Positions 50,800 to 54,979 of a stretch of DNA of 54,979 nt are shown here, piece after piece. Under the pieces are notes generated by a model that saw only the letters and a list, made by a program, of their open reading frames with translations, ran no database searches and was not told the origin of the DNA. The translations under genes were made by a program, and so were the position numbers. This DNA comes from an uncultured Prevotellaceae bacterium (lineage in GTDB: Bacteria; Bacteroidota; Bacteroidia; Bacteroidales; Bacteroidaceae). Every line of letters begins with the position of its first letter. The first letter of the stretch is position 1. Location: NCBI GenBank assembly GCA_937898415.1, contig CALDLA010000132.1:1-54979 (forward strand), written 5' to 3'.

Positions 50800-52116
50800 T
50801 TATTGGTAAACTTTTCGTTTGTCGACGACGCGGACGGCCTTGCCCTCGCTGACGGGCAGCGTGCCCTTGGAGACGAGGCGGATGCGAGGCTTCAACAGAA
50901 TCTCGTCGCCTATCTGGTGACGCAGTTCGCCTGCCAGTTCCTGCAGCTTGCTGAAGTCGTCAGTACCCTCGTTCACTTCTACCTCGACGGTCATCTGGTC
51001 GTTGTTGTCCTCGGTGGTCAGCGTGATGAGGTAGTTGGTGCCCACCTCGGGGAACTTCATCAGAATCTTCTCAATCTGGATGGGGAAGATGTTTACACCG
51101 CGCAGCACAATCATGTCGTCGCTACGGCCACGCATACGGTCAAGGCGGATGTGGTTACGGCCACAGGGACAGCTGCGTCCTAGGACTCGGGTAAGGTCGC
51201 GGGTACGATAGCGCAGCAGCGGCATAGCCTCGCGGCACAACGTGGTGAGTATCAGTTCGCCAATCTCGCCGTCGGGTACGGGCTCCAAGGTCTCGGGGTC
51301 TACAATCTCGACGATGTAGTAGTCCTCCCAGAAGTGCAGACCATTCTGCTCCTTGCATTCGAAGCCTACGCCGGGGCCACACATCTCGCTCATACCGAAG
51401 GAGTTGTAGGCCTTCACACCCAGCATCTCCTCGATGCGCTTGCGTTGTTCCTCCGAGTGAGGCTCGGCGCCGATGGCCAGCATCTTGAGTTTCGTGTCGC
51501 GACGGGGGTCGACGCCCTGCTCCTTCATCACTTCGTAGAGACGGGTAACATAGGAGGGAATAGCGTGGATGGCCGTCGTGCCAAAGTCCTTGATGAACTT
51601 AATCTGGCGCAGTGAGTTACCGGCAGCCGCAGGCACGGTGAGCATGCCCAGCTTCTCGGCTCCGTACTGGAAGCCCAGACCGCCCGTGAACATACCGTAG
51701 CCAGAGGAGTTCTGGAAAACGTCGTCGGGGCGCAGACCTACCATCCAGAGGTTACGTGCCACTTGATTGGCCCATTCGTCGAGGTCTTTCTGCGTGTGCA
51801 GGATGACGGTGGGATTGCCGGTTGTGCCCGACGATGAGTGCAGGCGTACGCAGTCCTTCAGGGGAACGCACGACATACCGAAGGGATAGGTGTCGCGCAG
51901 GTCCTGCTTCGTGGTGAACGGCAGTTTGCGCACGTCGTCGAGCGTCTGGATGTCATCGGCGGTGATGCCGGCTTCTGCAAACTTCTTCTGATAAAACTCG
52001 TTGGTCAGACAATGGCGCACAGTCTCCTTGAGGCGCTCCAGCTGGTAAGCCTCAATCTGCTCGCGCGTCATTGTCTCGCGTTCAGGGTTGAAATAGGGTG
52101 AATTGTTCTCTTTCAT
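50800..52116 (-). CDS. paaK: Phenylacetate-CoA ligase family protein (PaaK-like), copy 1
   Basis: The 438-residue adenylate-forming enzyme activates an aryl acid, commonly phenylacetate, as its CoA thioester using ATP. RLHSSSGTTGNPTVILHT (about 91-108) is the nucleotide loop, FGMSEMCGPGVGFEC near 235 the adenine/acid-binding loop, and LRYRTRDLTRVL near 302 with GRSDDMIVLRGVNIFP near 330 the hinge. The C-terminus has a mobile AMP-C domain ending RVVDKRKVY. In anaerobes such genes are linked with indolepyruvate oxidoreductase and handle aromatic amino acid catabolites or reverse synthesis from aryl acids. It lies 26 bp after the 52143 gene and upstream of the ACT gene. Confidence 0.92.
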   Translation of the reverse strand: MKENNSPYFNPERETMTREQIEAYQLERLKETVRHCLTNEFYQKKFAEAGITADDIQTLDDVRKLPFTTKQDLRDTYPFGMSCVPLKDCVRLHSSSGTTGNPTVILHTQKDLDEWANQVARNLWMVGLRPDDVFQNSSGYGMFTGGLGFQYGAEKLGMLTVPAAAGNSLRQIKFIKDFGTTAIHAIPSYVTRLYEVMKEQGVDPRRDTKLKMLAIGAEPHSEEQRKRIEEMLGVKAYNSFGMSEMCGPGVGFECKEQNGLHFWEDYYIVEIVDPETLEPVPDGEIGELILTTLCREAMPLLRYRTRDLTRVLGRSCPCGRNHIRLDRMRGRSDDMIVLRGVNIFPIQIEKILMKFPEVGTNYLITLTTEDNNDQMTVEVEVNEGTDDFSKLQELAGELRHQIGDEILLKPRIRLVSKGTLPVSEGKAVRVVDKRKVYQ

Positions 52117-52142
52117 TTCTGATAATAGTATTTAGGTTGTTA

Positions 52143-53378
52143 TTACTTCTTATTTTTACGTGTCATGTAGTTGTATTCCACTTCCTCCTTGCCGTCTTCG
52201 CTGACGGTGACGTAGGGCAGTTCAATCTTGTTGCCCGACTTGTCGATGGTGGCAGCGTTCGACTTGCGTCCCATCACGACCTCTTTGCCTGCCTCATTGT
52301 TCCTGGCTACCTGTTCCTTCAGATGGGCGATGAATTTCCCGACGGTGTCGCGCATGGCGGCGGTATAGCTTATCTGGGTGGTGTCAAGCTCGGAGAATCT
52401 GCCCTTGTCAAACTCTCTGATGAGCGAGTCGCCCTCGATGCGCCACTTGCCGCGATAATGGTACGTGTAGAAAATCGAACCACTGTAGGTGGAGGAGTTG
52501 AGGCTGTGCGTCCGAAGGTGGATGAAAGTGTGGTCGCGGTTGAAGATGATTGACTCTTCGTGGTCGCCTATCGTCGACACGTCGGACCAGGTGCCGATGA
52601 GTTCCGACTCCTTGACGGGCTCACCCGTCTTGGTCTGTTTGTCGATGTACTCCTTCAGCTCCTCATCGGTGATGTCCATGATGAACTTACACTGGTCGCT
52701 TATGCGCTGCCAGTCGCCGGCAGCTTTCTCCAGGTATCTTTGTCGCGCTAATGAATACGTGGCGAACAGGCGGACTCTCTTGTCGTTGACCAACGTCCGC
52801 AGTTGTTCCCTGTCATATCCCAGATAGTAGCTGGGGGCGTTGAGCATCATCTCGTACTCGTCCTCTTTGCTGATGGGCGAGCGGAATGATCTTTCCGTTG
52901 ACATGTAGTCATGATAGAAGCGCCGCTTCAGGTAGAAGTCCTGAATCAGGTCGATGAACAGCGGGCTGTCGATGTTCTTCCACGTATCCTGACTGCTGTT
53001 GAAGATCTTCTCCTTTGAGTCGTCAATGATGAACAGTTCGTCGTTCAGAAGATAATTCCACACCTGCCCCAGTGAGTCTTCCGATATGGAGTCTATCTGG
53101 TCGGGATGGTCTATCAGGAAATCCAGGAGTTCTCCGTTCTTTCCTTGCTCCTTGGCTGCTTCCTTAAAAGCTTCGATGTTCACGTCCATGTCGTGGATGA
53201 CCATCATGGCCATCTGTCGTCCTACTTCCTTTTTGTTGCGGTTTTCTATATACATGGCGGTGCCGAAGGTGAGAACGATGGAGATGCTGGTGGCTATGAC
53301 CGTCATCAGCATCTCCCTCACGATGCCACCTTTCGTGGTCATCTTCTGGAACTTGGGCATTCTGAACTTGATGTTCAT
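52143..53378 (-). CDS. Unknown membrane-anchored protein between two ligase genes
   Basis: The 411-residue product has a cytoplasmic basic N-terminus, one transmembrane helix (about 20-43, MLMTVIATSISIVLTFGTAM) and a long extracytoplasmic part. About 45-245 is charged and helical (WNYLLNDELFIIDD, YYLGYDREQLRTLV). About 250-345 is a lipocalin-like beta region (ESELIGTWSDVS, FNRDHTFIHL, YHYRGKWRIEGDSL). The basic tail ends in RKNKK. I do not recognise a family for the helical part. Sitting in the middle of a paaK operon it may be a sensor or scaffold, or simply a co-transcribed passenger; the sequence does not decide. Gaps of 23 and 26 bp suggest co-transcription. Confidence 0.65.
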   Translation of the reverse strand: MNIKFRMPKFQKMTTKGGIVREMLMTVIATSISIVLTFGTAMYIENRNKKEVGRQMAMMVIHDMDVNIEAFKEAAKEQGKNGELLDFLIDHPDQIDSISEDSLGQVWNYLLNDELFIIDDSKEKIFNSSQDTWKNIDSPLFIDLIQDFYLKRRFYHDYMSTERSFRSPISKEDEYEMMLNAPSYYLGYDREQLRTLVNDKRVRLFATYSLARQRYLEKAAGDWQRISDQCKFIMDITDEELKEYIDKQTKTGEPVKESELIGTWSDVSTIGDHEESIIFNRDHTFIHLRTHSLNSSTYSGSIFYTYHYRGKWRIEGDSLIREFDKGRFSELDTTQISYTAAMRDTVGKFIAHLKEQVARNNEAGKEVVMGRKSNAATIDKSGNKIELPYVTVSEDGKEEVEYNYMTRKNKK

Positions 53379-53401
53379 CGGCTATCTTCCCAAACTTCTT
53401 G

Positions 53402-54709
53402 CTAAAGTTTACGTTTGTCAATAACGTGGGCACTCTTGCCTTGTGAGCGCTCGATGGTGCCGGGAGCCTTCAGCTGTACCTTGGCCGAGATGCTGAGTAC
53501 GCTTTTCAGTTTCGAGGCGAGCTTCTTCTCCAGCGCCTCGATGGCAGCCGGCGTGTCGAAGGTGCCGGTGAAGTACTCCTGACGGATTTCCACCTGTACC
53601 TGCAGCGTGTCGAGGTTGTTGACACGGTCGACGACGAGCAAGTAGTGGGGTGCAAACTCCGGCATGCTGAGTACGACGCTCTCCACCTGACTGGGGAATA
53701 CATTGATACCGCGGATGATGAGCATATCGTCGCTTCGGCCCTCGATACGGCCCATGCGGACATTAGTGCGGCCGCAGTCGCAGACGCCGGGCAGCAGCGA
53801 GCAGAGGTCGCGAGTACGGTAGCGGATGACGGGCATACCCTCCTTGGTCAGCGTGGTGAATACCAGTTCACCCGTCTGTCCGGCGGGCAGCGGCTCCAAG
53901 GTCGTCGGGTTGATGATCTCGGGGTAGAAGTGGTCTTCGTTGATGTGCGAGCCGTGCTGCATCTGGCACTCGTAGCTGACGCTGGGACCCATCACCTCCG
54001 ATAGTCCGTAGATATTGTAGCCCTTCAGTCCGAGGTGTTCCTCAATTTCCTGACGCATGCTCTCCGTCCAAGGTTCGGCACCGAAGGCACCGATGTGTAG
54101 CTTGATGTCCTCCTTGCGGATGCCCAGCTTCTCCATCGTCTCAGCTAAGTAGAGGGCGTACGACGGCGTACAGGCCAGACCCGTGATGCCCAGGTCGCGT
54201 ATCAGCTTCAGGTGCTTCTCCGTGTTACCCGTACCGGCGGGGATGACCGATGCTCCCAGGTGCTCCACTCCGTAGTGGGCACCTAGACCACCCGTAAACA
54301 GTCCGTAGCCGTAGGCCACCGAGAAGATGTCGTTGCGGGTGACGCCGTAGGCCGTCAGACAGCGGGCCATCGTCTCGCTCCAGACACCGATATCCTTGCG
54401 GGTGTAGCCAACGATGGTGGGGTTGCCCGTCGTTCCGCTCGAAGCGTGAACGCGGATAATCTCACTCTGCGGTGCGGCCTGCAGACCGAAGGGATAGTTG
54501 TCGCGCAGGTCCTTCTTCGTCGTGAAGGGCAGCTTGCGGATGTCCTCGATGGTCTGTATGTCATCCGGACGGATGTCCATCTCTTGCAGTTTGTTACGAT
54601 AGAAGGGAACATTGTGGTAGACGTACGCTACGATTTTGTGCAGGCGCTTGCCTTGGAGCGCGCTCATCTCGTCGCGGCTCATGCACTCTTTGTTTGGATT
54701 CCAAATCAT
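53402..54709 (-). CDS. paaK: Phenylacetate-CoA ligase family protein (PaaK-like), copy 2
   Basis: The start is the ATG at 54709 (MIWNPNKECMSRDEM), giving 435 residues; the upstream extension crosses the promoter and is not coding. RVHASSGTTGNPTIVGYT (about 87-104), YGLSEVMGPSVSYECQ near 235, VIRYRTRDLCSLLPG near 300 and GRSDDMLIIRGINVFPSQVE near 327 match PaaK. Its C-terminal HVIDKRKL parallels RVVDKRKVY of copy 1. The two copies are clearly paralogous but well diverged, so they probably act on different aryl acids. It is the first gene of the four-gene operon, with its own promoter. Confidence 0.92.
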   Translation of the reverse strand: MIWNPNKECMSRDEMSALQGKRLHKIVAYVYHNVPFYRNKLQEMDIRPDDIQTIEDIRKLPFTTKKDLRDNYPFGLQAAPQSEIIRVHASSGTTGNPTIVGYTRKDIGVWSETMARCLTAYGVTRNDIFSVAYGYGLFTGGLGAHYGVEHLGASVIPAGTGNTEKHLKLIRDLGITGLACTPSYALYLAETMEKLGIRKEDIKLHIGAFGAEPWTESMRQEIEEHLGLKGYNIYGLSEVMGPSVSYECQMQHGSHINEDHFYPEIINPTTLEPLPAGQTGELVFTTLTKEGMPVIRYRTRDLCSLLPGVCDCGRTNVRMGRIEGRSDDMLIIRGINVFPSQVESVVLSMPEFAPHYLLVVDRVNNLDTLQVQVEIRQEYFTGTFDTPAAIEALEKKLASKLKSVLSISAKVQLKAPGTIERSQGKSAHVIDKRKL

Positions 54710-54758
54710 TTTGTCTCTTTTCGGTTGTTTGTATGGTTTTAATTGTTTCCCTTGCCTG

Positions 54759-54789
54759 CAAAAGTACTGCTTTTCTTTCATTCTGCCAA
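54759..54789 (-). promoter_or_regulatory. Promoter of the paaK operon
   Basis: TACTTTTG (complement of 54759-54766) is 19 bp from TTGG (complement of 54786-54789). The leader to the ATG at 54709 is about 42 nt. Confidence 0.75.
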
Positions 54790-54889
54790 GAAAAACGCAG
54801 AAAAAATAACAGATTAATACTTTTTGGCTCTTGTCCGAATGAAAAAGGCAGCGTCTTAAGCGCCTCAAGAGTCTTAGTGTCTTTTTTCA

Positions 54890-54979
54890 AATTCGCATAT
54901 ACGCAGAGAGGAGAATCGTTAATATACTAAAGTTTCCCACCCTCAGAAATCCCTTTATATAAAGGCGTTTCCAGAAAAT
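54890..54979. other. Non-coding end of the window
   Basis: I see no ORF, promoter or RNA gene that can be supported. A 12-bp palindrome CTTTATATAAAG lies at about 54952-54963. Confidence 0.4.

Noticed and set aside
54710..54868. Extended N-terminus for the second PaaK
   Set aside because: The extension crosses the promoter and has no homology; the ATG at 54709 matches the family N-terminus.
54952..54963. CTTTATATAAAG palindrome at the window end
   Set aside because: Short, AT-rich and isolated; likely chance.

Overview
The window is chromosomal DNA from a member of the Bacteroidota, most likely a Prevotella/Segatella-type gut or rumen bacterium. The evidence is a SusC/SusD pair, many lipoproteins with Bacteroidota lipoboxes, promoters of the Bacteroides type (TTTG, 19-20 bp, TAnnTTTG), few Shine-Dalgarno sequences, short C-terminal sorting-like tails on secreted enzymes, the gene order trpBEGDCFA, and the three-gene glycogen cluster typical of this group. 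I see no rRNA, tRNA, CRISPR, phage or insertion sequence with a transposase.

Layout. (1) 1-4.7 kb, + strand: a carbon-starvation (CstA) transporter with a small lipoprotein-like ORF overlapping its start and a lipoprotein after it; an intergenic array of four 12-bp palindromes exactly 22 bp apart; then an operon of a 26-residue membrane peptide, a DUF4251 lipoprotein and a diacylglycerol/sphingosine-kinase-like protein. (2) 4.7-9.5 kb, + strand: glycogen operon with debranching enzyme, glycogen-synthase-like glycosyltransferase and a GH57 homologue that appears to lack its nucleophile. (3) 9.5-43.2 kb, mostly - strand: a large pectin utilisation locus. It holds susC-susD-DUF5123 protein-GH3, a multi-module CE8 pectinesterase, a secreted X25/CBM-like protein (+), a GH115 gene followed by a GH78-GH29 fusion, a large secreted binding protein (+), a truncated copy of GH115 joined to the tail of a lost lyase-like gene, a small lipoprotein (+), a PL1 pectate lyase, and a GH28-GH105-unknown glycosidase triple fusion. 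(4) 43.3-50.1 kb, - strand: trpBEGDCFA, preceded by a leader peptide with three consecutive Trp codons and an intrinsic terminator, i.e. a transcription attenuator. The operon also carries several palindromic insertions. (5) 50.2-50.35 kb: a candidate small RNA on the + strand. (6) 50.35-54.7 kb, - strand: two phenylacetate-CoA ligase-type genes flanking an unknown membrane-anchored protein, followed by a double-ACT-domain protein.

How the parts fit. The pectin locus supplies homogalacturonan de-esterification (CE8), backbone cleavage (PL1, GH28), trimming of unsaturated galacturonides (GH105), side-chain sugars (GH78 rhamnose, GH29 fucose, GH115 glucuronic acid, GH3 xylose/glucose/arabinose) and SusCD import. 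Two near-identical LacI/PurR-like palindromes lie at the susC and pectinesterase promoters, but no regulator gene is in the window. Carbon taken in can be stored through the glycogen genes.

The most noteworthy non-genic signals are the trp attenuator, the candidate sRNA, a palindrome inserted twice in different frames of trpE, TTAAG-type 7-bp repeats running straight into two start codons, and arrays of 21-23 bp repeats in intergenic DNA.
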